Assembly: GCA_003989065.1 (NCBI GenBank) | Contig: RXIW01000019.1 | Location: forward strand, 1 to 51,575 | Source of the DNA: Candidatus Competibacteraceae bacterium | GTDB lineage: Bacteria > Pseudomonadota > Gammaproteobacteria > Competibacterales > Competibacteraceae | Length of the DNA stretch: 51,575 nt | Reading direction: 5' to 3' | In this document: positions 9,659 through 17,408 of the stretch, in pieces | Layout of the letters: every line of letters begins with the position of its first letter | How positions within the stretch are numbered: the first letter of the stretch is position 1 | Translations under genes and position numbers: made by a program | The notes under the pieces: generated by a model | The model's database searches: none | What the model saw: the letters and a program-made list of their open reading frames with translations, nothing else | Told to the model about the DNA's origin: nothing

Positions 9659-10359
9659 ACGCCACCGCGACCCTGTACGGTGTAGGTGTCGGCCCCGGTG
9701 ATCCGGAACTGCTGACGCTCAAGGCCGTGCGCATTCTGCAGCGCGTGCCGGTAGTCGCCTATCCGGCCACCCCGCAAGGCAGCGCCCAGGCCCGTGATAT
9801 CGCCGCGGAGTGGCTGGCGGGCAAGCGGGAAATCCCAATCACCATGCCCTGCATGCTGGATCGCGGCCCCGTCAACCAAGGCTACGACGAGGCAGCTATC
9901 GCTATCGCCGCCGAACTGGCTGCCGGTCACGACGTCGCCATCCTGTGCGAAGGCGATCCGCTGTTTTACGGCAGCTTCAGCTATCTGCTGCAACGATTAG
10001 GCGAGCGCTTCCCTTGTGTGGTCATTCCCGGCGTCAACTCGGTCAGCGCCGCTGCTGCTGCCGCTGCGACGCCGCTGATCACCGGTGAACAGCGCCTGAC
10101 CGTCATCCCTGCCACGGTCGGCGACGAGGCATTGCGCCAAACGCTGCTGAATAACGATAGCGTGGCCATCCTCAAACCCGGCCGCCATCGACCACGGCTG
10201 TTGGAATTACTACGGGAAACTGGCCGGACCGCCGATACGCTGTATATCGAACAAGCCAGCCGACCGGGACAGCGAATCATCCAGCGTTTCGAAGATATCC
10301 CGGCCACGCCTGGTCCATATTTTGCTTTATTTCTGATCGTGCGCCCCGAGAATCGCTAG
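9655..10359 (+). CDS. cobI: Precorrin-2 C20-methyltransferase
   Basis: SAM-dependent methylation of (cobalt-)precorrin-2 at C-20, 234 aa. Tetrapyrrole methylase features are visible: GVGPGDPELLTLKA near the N-terminus, CEGDPLFYGSF about residue 100, and IPGVNSVSAAAA. The ATG overlaps the cobL stop as ATGA; the same frame is open further upstream inside cobL, but that stretch is shadow. It is the last recognisable gene of the cobalamin cluster. CobJ, CobM, CobK/CbiG and later steps are not in this window, and the sequence becomes AT-rich soon after the stop. Confidence 0.92.
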   Translation: MNATATLYGVGVGPGDPELLTLKAVRILQRVPVVAYPATPQGSAQARDIAAEWLAGKREIPITMPCMLDRGPVNQGYDEAAIAIAAELAAGHDVAILCEGDPLFYGSFSYLLQRLGERFPCVVIPGVNSVSAAAAAAATPLITGEQRLTVIPATVGDEALRQTLLNNDSVAILKPGRHRPRLLELLRETGRTADTLYIEQASRPGQRIIQRFEDIPATPGPYFALFLIVRPENR

Positions 10360-10487
10360 GTCGCGAATCCGATCGGCCTGCTCCTCCAACGCTGGTAGTA
10401 CTCTCTACGCAGTCCAGCAGAGCCTTGCGCCCCACTGCGGCAAACCGGCTTTCTTTGCGTCACAAATTTGGACTCAAGGAAAAATCA

Positions 10488-10580
10488 ATGACATCTCCAC
10501 TCACAGCAACGGTTTTTGAATTGTCCACTATTGATAATCCCAATTGGATCAGCTTCAAAAAGCTCGCCATCAAAATTTAA
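10488..10580 (+). CDS. Possible 30-residue peptide
   Basis: Very short frame of 30 codons starting MTSPLTATVF and ending in LAIKI. It has a good Shine-Dalgarno AAGGA at 10476-10480, 7 bases before the ATG. I do not recognise it. It may be the N-terminal stub of a decayed gene or a genuine small peptide at the island edge. It converges on the next small frame. Confidence 0.3.
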   Translation: MTSPLTATVFELSTIDNPNWISFKKLAIKI

Positions 10581-10600
10581 ATTAAATATAAATCATGTAG

Positions 10601-10747
10601 TTATATTACAATCAAAATTAAAAATGACTGTTTTTTCAGATATCTTTCGATGACATGGGCAGACTGGCGGTTTTGTTCTTGCCATATTCGATAGATATCT
10701 GACCCACGATAAAAATCCACATTTAATACAGATGAAACTTCTTTCAT
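10601..10747 (-). CDS. Possible 48-residue protein
   Basis: Starts MKEVSSVLNVDFYRG and ends in a hydrophobic run. The minus strand shows AAGGA about 8 bases before this ATG, so I prefer it to the longer frame that opens at 10876 without a ribosome site. A perfect 9-bp inverted repeat with a 4-base loop (10729-10750) covers the start codon and could hide or regulate it. No family recognised. The base composition is AT-rich like the island. Confidence 0.3.
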   Translation of the reverse strand: MKEVSSVLNVDFYRGSDIYRIWQEQNRQSAHVIERYLKKQSFLILIVI

Positions 10748-11073
10748 CTGTATATCCTTATATCGAGTTTGGATTACACAGAATTTCGATAGTTTTACCT
10801 TATGTGATTCATTATGGAATCTGGCATTCAAGCACCACACATGGCTATAATGTGTCGTTTTTTTAGCATTTTGCATTTATTAACAAAATTTGATTTATTT
10901 TTTACAAAAAACTACAATTTTTTGCGAAGGTATAATTATATAATAATTTCAATAAGGTTAATGGAGCTTCCAGATTATTGATGATGGCAAATCGTCAAGG
11001 ATTTTCTCTAATACAGAAAAACGCCTTCTTTTTATAAATGAATCTTGCTTAACAAGGCAAAATAGCGTGCAAG

Positions 11074-12240
11074 ATTCCCAGTGAATTCAATTCTTGTGCA
11101 GTGTGCTGCATATATTAAGGTAGATTTATCTTTGAAAACGACAAGAGTATTAAAATCCGACGCGCAGCTGCTATCCATGCCGCGAAAATTATACATTTTT
11201 GCGAGCCATTTATCTCATAGCAATATACTGACTCTTAAAGTATTACTGAAATCAACCAAAGCCGACAAGATGGCAGTTTGGGAATATACCAATAACTCGA
11301 CTGAGGCTGCGGCTATCTTAATAGATACCGATAGCAAAGAAGGCGCTCTCCAACTAAAAGAGTTGGGGCGCAAAAAAAATCATCAAGTTTTAATCGCGTT
11401 TAGCAACAGAGCACCAGACTTTCCAGAAGGGATTCTGGTTTTGCCGCGTCCATTGCGATCGGCGGAGTTGTGTCCACTGTTACAACAGGCCAGCAGAAAT
11501 TTTCTGAACAGTCAACAAATCATCCTGCAATATCAACAAGATACAGATCTTTCGCCTTCTTTGCAGCAGTATCCAACGGATCAAAAAGCAATAGAAATCA
11601 CAAACGTCTCGACGAGACCTCGTCGGGTTTTGGAAATTTTATATAGCAATCGAAACAAGATTCTAAAAATTACCGATCGATCCATGCGAGCAGTGTTCTT
11701 CGATACAGAAAAACATCATTATTATACATCTGACCTTGTCAGGATAGAGATAGAAGCTCTATTAGCCTCCTCTATTGAAAACGTACAATTAGAAGAGATC
11801 GATCGCAAACAATTCAAAATAGAAACACAATCTCTCAAAATGCAGGATTTGGATCCACTGCTGTGGACAGCAGCTTTGGGCATCTCCACTGATGGGCAAT
11901 TATTTCATGGTTTATCTTTCATTGAGTCTTACCGACTGAACCGTTGGCCAGATTTGAGAAAACTGGGCTCAAATGCCCTCCACTTGAAGTTTGCCGCATT
12001 GCTACGACAGGAGTGCACCATTAGCTACATGGCTGATGTTGCGAAAGCCGAGTTAGACGAAGTGGTAAGTTTCATCAATGCCTGTTATAGCTTGAGTTAT
12101 TTAGAGCACCAAGAGCAGCCCCTTGTTCCGCTGCAAACGCGTGCACAGAAAACACCAGCAAGTGCTGACAAAATCAGCTTGCTCAGCAGGATTCGCAGGC
12201 GATTGGGAATTTAACGAAACAGATCAAATCCATCTTTGAC
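11074..12240 (+). repeat. Duplicated segment, copy A
   Basis: Aligns with 14410-15568 (copy B) from the leader (ATTCCxxxxGAATTCAATTCT) through the whole coding gene to the first nine codons of the GTPase reading frame. Homology stops shortly before the IS element. By eye about three quarters of encoded residues match, so the duplication is not recent. Confidence 0.8.
11132..12214 (+). CDS. Uncharacterised protein, pseudo-receiver-like N-terminus (copy A)
   Basis: About 360 aa, soluble, unrecognised family. Residues about 15-120 look like a degenerate receiver fold: alternating strands and helices, an acidic ILIDTDSKEG turn, and VLVLPRPLRSAEL where receivers have the Lys-Pro turn. A second part (about 160-345) is alpha/beta and ends in a small helical unit (SYMADVAKAELDEVVSFINACYSLSYLE) like the winged helices of two-step switch proteins. 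The tail is basic (SRIRRRLGI). Copy B has an ATG where this copy reads ACA, so I propose TTG 11132, 8 bases after AAGGTAG; GTG 11081 is the alternative. It is the intact member of a half-lost pair: its GTPase partner downstream is destroyed. Confidence 0.7.
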   Translation: MKTTRVLKSDAQLLSMPRKLYIFASHLSHSNILTLKVLLKSTKADKMAVWEYTNNSTEAAAILIDTDSKEGALQLKELGRKKNHQVLIAFSNRAPDFPEGILVLPRPLRSAELCPLLQQASRNFLNSQQIILQYQQDTDLSPSLQQYPTDQKAIEITNVSTRPRRVLEILYSNRNKILKITDRSMRAVFFDTEKHHYYTSDLVRIEIEALLASSIENVQLEEIDRKQFKIETQSLKMQDLDPLLWTAALGISTDGQLFHGLSFIESYRLNRWPDLRKLGSNALHLKFAALLRQECTISYMADVAKAELDEVVSFINACYSLSYLEHQEQPLVPLQTRAQKTPASADKISLLSRIRRRLGI

Positions 12241-12258
12241 AAGACACGGGAGGTTACG

Positions 12259-13510
12259 GGGCACCTCGAAAAACCCCTGATTATGAGAAAATGGGATTAT
12301 TGATTTCCGCCAAGAGTCCGCACCTCTGATGATCAAAGAAAGCCTGTTTGCCGCTGAGGAACGCGAAGCGAAATTGGACAGTCTGGGAGATGTGTTGCGA
12401 GTGATGGAGCAGCATGTTGATTTCAAGGCGCTGGCGGCGGAGATGGACCGGGTTGCGCCGCGACCGGGGCGGGAGCGCGGTGGGCGTCCGCCGTTTCCCA
12501 CGGAACTGATGGTACGCGCCTGGATACTTCAGAATTTATATGGACTGAGTGATGAACAGATGGAATACCAGGTGCTGGATCGACTGAGCTTCCAGCGTTT
12601 CCTGGGCCTGCGGCGCAGCAGCCAAGTACCAGACCGCACGACGTTTTGGACCTTCCGCGAGCGACTGACGGTGGCAAAGGCGGGGGACGCGCTGTTTGAG
12701 ACGGTGCATCGCCAACTCGCCCAGCACGGTGATATCGCCCGTGGTGGGCAAATGGTGGATGCCAGTTTGGTTCCCGTTCCTCGACAGCACGTCACGGAGG
12801 AAGAACGTCAACTGATCAAGAGGCGGGCGATGCCCGTGGGCTGGAAACCGGCCCAGCGCCGGCAGAAGGACACCGAGGCAACCTGGACCCAGAAACACGG
12901 CAACTCCACCTTCGGCTACAAGGTCTCGGTCAGCGCCGACCGACGCTACAAGCTGATTCGCAAGGTCAAGGTCAGCACCGCCTCGGAGAACGACACCCTG
13001 CACCTGGAAGATGTCCTGGATCACGCCAATACCGGTCATGATCTTTATGGCGACAAGGGCTACGTTGATGGTGAGCGTGAGCAGCGTCTCAAGGCCCAGG
13101 GCTGGCGCGTACACATCCAGCGCAAGGCCCAGAAAGGCAAGCCGCTGTCCGCCTGCCAGACGCGCCGCAACACCCGCATTGCCCGAATCCGTGCGCGGGT
13201 CGAACACGTTTTCGCCGCTCTGGAGCAGATGGGCGGAAAACTGCTCAGGGGCATCGGTCTGGATCGAGCGACCTTCCAACTCACGGGGAAGGCAGCGGTC
13301 TACAACCTACGTCGCCTGTGCAGTCTCAAGGCATGCGGTGTGGTCGCTTTCTAACGCCCAAGTGCAATCCCGGTACGACCGGGATGGTGATTTCGGGCGG
13401 GGATGAACCCTTCGGGTCGGGGCACAAACCAAAGATATTGTGAGGCTCATGCCTCAGGCACCTTGCTTTGCCCATTTTGCCGGCTTCATGTCCGGTTTTT
13501 CGAGGTGCCC
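12259..13510 (+). mobile_element. IS5-family insertion sequence, complete
   Basis: 1252 bp bounded by perfect 17-bp terminal inverted repeats, GGGCACCTCGAAAAACC at 12259-12275 and its reverse complement at 13494-13510. TACG flanks both sides (12255-12258 and 13511-13514), consistent with a 4-bp target duplication. It contains one full transposase gene. Intact ends and frame suggest recent, possibly still active, insertion into already decaying DNA. Its GC content is much higher than the surrounding island. Confidence 0.93.
12329..13354 (+). CDS. IS5-family DDE transposase
   Basis: 341 aa, catalyses cut-and-paste movement of the element. The N-terminal part has the IS5-type domain (RPPFPTELMVRAWILQ, LSDEQMEYQV, VPDRTTFWTFRERL). 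A DDE triad can be read at Asp144 (MVDASLVPVP), Asp242 (YGDKGYVDG) and Glu292 (RARVEHVFAALEQ). The frame has no interruption. It lies 54 bases inside the left end and ends about 140 bases before the right end. Confidence 0.95.
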   Translation: MIKESLFAAEEREAKLDSLGDVLRVMEQHVDFKALAAEMDRVAPRPGRERGGRPPFPTELMVRAWILQNLYGLSDEQMEYQVLDRLSFQRFLGLRRSSQVPDRTTFWTFRERLTVAKAGDALFETVHRQLAQHGDIARGGQMVDASLVPVPRQHVTEEERQLIKRRAMPVGWKPAQRRQKDTEATWTQKHGNSTFGYKVSVSADRRYKLIRKVKVSTASENDTLHLEDVLDHANTGHDLYGDKGYVDGEREQRLKAQGWRVHIQRKAQKGKPLSACQTRRNTRIARIRARVEHVFAALEQMGGKLLRGIGLDRATFQLTGKAAVYNLRRLCSLKACGVVAF

Positions 13511-14409
13511 TACGGGAAAACTCCGAGCCCTAACCGTCCTCTCCGCATAGTGCTAGCAGCCTGCAACCAGTCTTTCGAGGTATCCCATAGAGAAAGCTAG
13601 CCTTGCAAACTCGTTTGACCAACTATTTCATACTCCACCGGGCAAACATTATCAGCATAGAATTTAATGTATTTTTCTGTGACACCATATTCACCACTAC
13701 CCGCTTCAGACTGACCGATACGATGGCTCCGATGACCAAACCCGTTTGAGTCGTAGCTACCAGCAACCCTTTTCTTCACAACCAGCTTGACCCAACCGCT
13801 GACATCGCCTCAACCAGCAGGGCAAGAAACAATGCTCTATATATGATACATAAAAGAAGAATCGCCAATAGAGTGATTCCAGTCACCATACTACACCCCC
13901 TCGTTAGGCAGCTTATAAAATTTTATGTTTTTTAAGCAAATTTTGATTTATTTCAATAAACCGTTTATAATTATTTTAGTGATATATATAACAATTTTAA
14001 TATAGTCAATAGACATTGCTACGGCGATTTGCAATTTATTGTGCTATATAGATACTTGGTGAGGTTGCGATGAGCCAAGCAGGAAGCAGAAATGTGGGAT
14101 TGGGAGATGCGCGTTTGCCAAATGATTTATTATAATACAGTTGTACTGCCTACATGCCAAACGCTAGTAACGACGGTTATCGTGATCTTAAGCGCGTGAG
14201 GAACAGCAGCCAACAGACCTAGGAAGTTTGTCATCCGGTGCTCGTTAATCAGGAAGCAGTAGGCTGCCTGTGCTATTAATTAATATGAGTGCGTTAATCT
14301 TCGGAATTGCCGCGTATCATTAGTTATGATGGACAACTAATTTCTAATCTATAGTTTCAAGTACAGATTAAAGAATTTTTCTGCTTATATATAAAAAAAT
14401 AGCTGTGGA
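13511..14409. other. AT-rich decayed DNA between the IS element and copy B
   Basis: About 900 bases without an intact gene on either strand, apart from the possible minus-strand remnant listed separately. Composition swings between long A/T runs (13910-14040) and mixed DNA. The promoter of the copy B module should lie in the last 150 bases, but no convincing -35/-10 pair stands out. Confidence 0.5.
13597..13779 (-). pseudogene. Possible truncated gene remnant
   Basis: A 60-codon frame beginning at GTG with a protein-like composition: it has VAGSYDSNGFGHRSHRIG and, near the end, EKYIKFYADNVCPVEYEIV. No Shine-Dalgarno site precedes it, and a stop codon in frame lies about 40 bases further upstream, so it looks like the 3' end of a lost gene. 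I do not recognise the family. Confidence 0.25.
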
Positions 14410-15568
14410 ATTCCTGACGAATTCAATTCTCATGCAGCGTACTGCATGTTTCTGAGGTGGATTTGAAAACGATGGGAAGATTAGAGTCTGAAGTATGGTC
14501 ACCCTCCATACCGCGAAAATTATACATTTTTGCGAGCCATTTATCTCACAGTAATGTAATGGCTCTCAAAGTGTTGTTAAAATCGATCAAAACTGACGAG
14601 ATAGCGGTCTGGGAGTATACCAATAACCCAAACGAAGCTGCAGCCATCTTAATAGATGCAGACAGTAAAGAAGGCGCTCTCCAGCTAGAAGAATGGGTGC
14701 GCAAAAAAAATTACCAAGTATTGATTGCGTTTAGTAATAGGGCGGTAGCCTTTCCCGAAGGCGTTTTGGTTTTACCTCGCCCATTGCGATCAGCAGAGTT
14801 GTTTCCACTCTTGCAACAGGCAAGTCGTAGATTCCTCCATATCCTGCAGAGCCTGCAAGACCAGCCAGATATTGCCTTTTGTCCTTCCTTGCAGCAGGAT
14901 CTAGCCGACCAAAAGGCGACTAAAGTCGCAAGCGTCCTAACTCGCCCCCGTCGAGTTTTAGAAATTTTGCATGGTAACCGGAATAAGATTTTAAAGGTCG
15001 CCGACCGATCCATGCGAACAGTGTTCTTCGATACGGAAAAACATTATTATTATACGGTTGACCTTGTCAGGACAGAAATAGAAAATCTATTAACTTCCAC
15101 TATCGAAAACGTACAGACCAAAGAGATCGATCGCAGACAGCTGGAGACAGAGACGCAATCTCTCAAAGCACAGGACTTGGATCCACTGCTCTGGGCAGTC
15201 GCTTTAGCAATCTCTACTGACGGACAATTGTTTCATAGTTTGTCTTTCAGCGAGTCTTACCGGCTGAACCGCTGGCCCGACTTGAAGAAACTAGGCTCAA
15301 ATGCCCTCCATTTGAAGTTTGCTGCAATGCTACGACAGGAATGCACCATTAGCTACATGGCTGATGTTGCAAAAATTTCGATAGATGAAGCGGTAAGTTT
15401 CATTAACGCCTGTTATAGCTTGAATTACTTAGAGCGCCAAGAGACATCCGTCGTCTCGTTGCAGGCGCGTACGCAGAAAACACCAGCAAATGCTGATAAA
15501 ATCAGCTTATTCAGTAGAATTCGCAGGCGATTGGGAATCTAATGAAACAGATCAAATTCATTTTTACA
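14410..15568 (+). repeat. Duplicated segment, copy B
   Basis: Counterpart of 11074-12240, including about 50 bases of leader, the entire pseudo-receiver-like gene and the first codons of the GTPase gene. This copy keeps ATG start codons in both genes and is followed by the intact module. Confidence 0.8.
14472..15542 (+). CDS. Uncharacterised protein, pseudo-receiver-like N-terminus (copy B), first gene of GTPase module
   Basis: 356 aa, paralogue of the 11132-12214 product. Same plan: degenerate receiver-like domain (ILIDADSKEG, then VLVLPRPLRSAELFPLL), central region with RPRRVLEILHGNRNKIL, a long alpha/beta segment with LNRWPDLKKLGSNALHLKF, then a helical unit near residues 300-330 and a basic tail. 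The acidic pocket and Lys of true receivers are not conserved, so phosphorylation is doubtful. I chose ATG 14472 because GAGGTGG lies about 11 bases upstream; GTG 14457 is also in frame. The stop overlaps the GTPase start (TAATG), so the two products are probably made together and may interact. Function unknown. Confidence 0.75.
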   Translation: MGRLESEVWSPSIPRKLYIFASHLSHSNVMALKVLLKSIKTDEIAVWEYTNNPNEAAAILIDADSKEGALQLEEWVRKKNYQVLIAFSNRAVAFPEGVLVLPRPLRSAELFPLLQQASRRFLHILQSLQDQPDIAFCPSLQQDLADQKATKVASVLTRPRRVLEILHGNRNKILKVADRSMRTVFFDTEKHYYYTVDLVRTEIENLLTSTIENVQTKEIDRRQLETETQSLKAQDLDPLLWAVALAISTDGQLFHSLSFSESYRLNRWPDLKKLGSNALHLKFAAMLRQECTISYMADVAKISIDEAVSFINACYSLNYLERQETSVVSLQARTQKTPANADKISLFSRIRRRLGI

Positions 15569-16072
15569 GGACCTCCCGGCGCTGGAAAAACAACAGCGAT
15601 TGCAGCCATCAGTGAGTTCCCTCCTGTCTCTACTGATGTCCTTTCTACCGACGATTTAGCAAAGACCAAAGAAAAAACAACAGTGGCTATGGATTTCGGC
15701 CAGATTACCCTGGATAATGGTCTAAAAATAGGACTATACGGGACTCCAGGCCAAGAACGCTTCAGGTTTATGTGGGAGATCTTGGTGCAAGGTGGTCTTG
15801 GACTCATCGTCCTGATCGATAACCGTCGCCCAGACCCACTGAAGGATTTAGAGATTTATCTCGATAACTTCTCTGAGTTTATAGATAAAACTGATGCAGT
15901 GATTGGCATCACATGCTCAGATGTCAAAGAAACGCCGACTCTTGACGATTATCAAGATGTTTTGCAAAAACGTGGCCAAGTTTTTCCAGTTTTTTCTGTT
16001 GATGCCCGCGAGAAAGAAGATGTGCTTTTTTTGCTAAATGCGCTACTAACATGCCTAGAGCTTGCTGCATAG
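15542..16072 (+). CDS. Ras/SRPRB-like small GTPase (COG2229/MglA type) with altered G4
   Basis: 176 aa, a single G domain. G1 is GPPGAGKTT (Lys16, Thr17). Switch I contains KTTVAMDFG. G3 is YGTPGQERF (67-74), where the usual DxxG Asp is Gly, as in COG2229 and MglA-like GTPases. G4 reads TCSD (124-127) instead of NKxD, keeping only the Asp. G5-like SVDA lies at 152-155. Relatives act as molecular switches with roadblock proteins as co-regulators or GAPs, as in MglA-MglB and actinobacterial conservons. Here two roadblock genes follow within 900 bases and the pseudo-receiver gene overlaps its start, so a four-protein switch is likely. There is no lipid motif or membrane anchor. Confidence 0.88.
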   Translation: MKQIKFIFTGPPGAGKTTAIAAISEFPPVSTDVLSTDDLAKTKEKTTVAMDFGQITLDNGLKIGLYGTPGQERFRFMWEILVQGGLGLIVLIDNRRPDPLKDLEIYLDNFSEFIDKTDAVIGITCSDVKETPTLDDYQDVLQKRGQVFPVFSVDAREKEDVLFLLNALLTCLELAA

Positions 16073-16183
16073 GAGGAGTTGAAACCAGTCCATATCTGAA
16101 CAAAAACGCTCAGGATGGTTGGGTTCGATATTATCCTTAAATACCACGAGTTTTCACCATAGAGTGATGCTAAAAAGGTCGTC

Positions 16184-16894
16184 TTGGTGGACCTACTGAT
16201 ACCTATCGAGCATGATAATCTTGCCATGAATATTACAAAAGCGAGAGACAAATTAAGCATTTTTCTAGGTTTTAGAAGCCAAGATAAATCTGCTGGCTCG
16301 GAAGGAAATTCTGTTTCTGAAAAGACTGATGAAAAAGCTATCATTCTAGATGGCTCTATGGATTTGCCACAATCCACGCGCATCGAATCAGATAGCCAAG
16401 CTTGGGCAGCTAGTGATGTCGATTCAATTTCTTCAACTGAAAAAACAAGTAATATAGGTCACAGAGTCGAGGTAGAAGTTCAAAGTATGGAAGAAAATGA
16501 ATATCCGTCTACTATTAAATATACTCAAGAACAATTGGCACAAGTTGAGACAAAACTGGCCGACTTCATGAGGATGTGTGTAGGAGCTTATGGCGCTCTC
16601 ATTTCAACGGTAGATGGCCATGAAATTGCTGCTTCTTTGAAGCGTGATATACCCGCACATAAAATATCGACAATGAATAGTGCCTTATTGGCGCTCGGCG
16701 AAAGCATTGCTAAAGAATCTTCGCAAAGGCTTTGCCAGTTTGTCATCTTGGAAAACAGCGATGGCCGCGTCGTTTCCCTACGCATTAACGATATATTAAT
16801 GCTGACTTGCATTTCCACAAAGGAAACCAATCTCGGGATGTTATTGAGTTCTGGTCGCCACACTGCAGATATATTGGCAAATATTCTGCAATAA
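16184..16894 (+). CDS. Roadblock/LC7-domain protein with long acidic N-terminal extension
   Basis: 236 aa from TTG 16184, or slightly less if GTG 16187 or ATG 16226 is used. An AAGG at 16175-16178 supports the early start. Residues about 1-110 are a low-complexity, Ser/Asp/Glu-rich, probably disordered arm. Residues about 115-236 form a roadblock fold: a helix, then a strand with ALISTVDGHEIAAS, a helix with MNSALLALGESIAKES, and a strand pair with VVSLRINDILMLTCIS and a closing helix. Roadblock dimers bind and regulate small GTPases. It sits 111 bases after the GTPase gene; a strong AGGAGGAG directly after the GTPase stop leads only into a 6-codon frame. Confidence 0.75.
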   Translation: MVDLLIPIEHDNLAMNITKARDKLSIFLGFRSQDKSAGSEGNSVSEKTDEKAIILDGSMDLPQSTRIESDSQAWAASDVDSISSTEKTSNIGHRVEVEVQSMEENEYPSTIKYTQEQLAQVETKLADFMRMCVGAYGALISTVDGHEIAASLKRDIPAHKISTMNSALLALGESIAKESSQRLCQFVILENSDGRVVSLRINDILMLTCISTKETNLGMLLSSGRHTADILANILQ

Positions 16895-16956
16895 TCAGAT
16901 CAGTGTATGGCTTGTGTTCTACTCATCCTTGACTTTTTAGTGTGGAGGAAATTCCT

Positions 16957-17367
16957 ATGGCTTCTCTAAACGATGTTTGTGAGCAACTGGTCAAGGGCGT
17001 CAACGATGCACTTGGCGCCGCTGTCGTCGATCTTTCTTCTGGGCTGCTGTTAGCCGTTGCTCACAATGTACCCTACTTCACCCAAAGCTATCTGGATGCA
17101 GTAGCTGCGGCAGCTGTCGACATGTTTCGTGGCAATACCGTCAGTACTGTCGAGGATATGCTGAATACACAGCGTGGTTCAGATAAAAGCCATATGATCA
17201 AGGAAGTCCAGATGACGACTGAAAAAACATATCATTTCATGTCCGTTGTGCCTGGTAAAGAAAATTCGCTGCTTGTACTAATCACTGGTAAGAAAGCAAA
17301 TTTGGGCATGGGATGGGCTGCTGTAAGAGGAGCCCTTCCTAAAGTTGCCCCGTTGTGTCCCTTCTAA
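16957..17367 (+). CDS. Short roadblock/LC7-type protein
   Basis: 136 aa consisting of little more than one roadblock-like fold: helix MASLNDVCEQLVKGVNDAL, strand AAVVDLSSGLLLAVAH, helix with YLDAVAAAAVDMFRG, strands around HFMSVVPGKENSLLVLIT, then a Gly/Ala-rich end. The start is ATG 16957 because GGAGGA lies 9 bases before it; that sequence is itself preceded by an in-frame GTG that should not be used. The protein differs strongly from its neighbour, so the two may form a heterodimer or bind different partners of the GTPase. Last plus-strand gene of the module, followed by a terminator. Confidence 0.75.
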   Translation: MASLNDVCEQLVKGVNDALGAAVVDLSSGLLLAVAHNVPYFTQSYLDAVAAAAVDMFRGNTVSTVEDMLNTQRGSDKSHMIKEVQMTTEKTYHFMSVVPGKENSLLVLITGKKANLGMGWAAVRGALPKVAPLCPF

Positions 17368-17383
17368 AAAATTATCGCTTTCA

Positions 17384-17408
17384 GGGCGCTTATCAAGCGC
17401 CCTTTTTT
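17384..17408 (+). terminator. Rho-independent terminator closing the GTPase module
   Basis: Perfect 8-bp stem GGGCGCTT / AAGCGCCC with a 3-base loop, followed by TTTTTT. It overlaps the last bases of the convergent phosphoesterase gene. Confidence 0.9.

Larger units (their letters stand above)
12214..13550 (+). pseudogene. Remnant of a small GTPase gene, interrupted by the IS element
   Basis: In copy B the upstream gene's TAATG overlaps the GTPase start. Here the same place reads TAACG, and the next codons give KQIKSIF against KQIKFIF in the intact gene. Similarity then weakens and the IS begins at 12259. Removing the IS and one TACG repeat joins the frame to 13515, giving VTGKLRALTVLSA and then TAG at 13548-13550. 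That resembles the P-loop stretch GAGKTTAIAAIS with a one-codon shift. The start codon is lost and a stop is present, so it is dead. The part before the IS is firm; the part after it is suggestive. Confidence 0.55.

Noticed and set aside
14080..14285. Possible tail of a TnpB-like transposase (a frame reading HPVLVNQEAVGC)
   Set aside because: Only a few residues resemble TnpB ends, the frame is broken and no zinc-finger cysteines are seen.
10360..14409. CRISPR array or tRNA attachment site at the island edge
   Set aside because: No regularly spaced repeats and no tRNA-like arms were found; the only repeats are the gene duplication and the IS ends.
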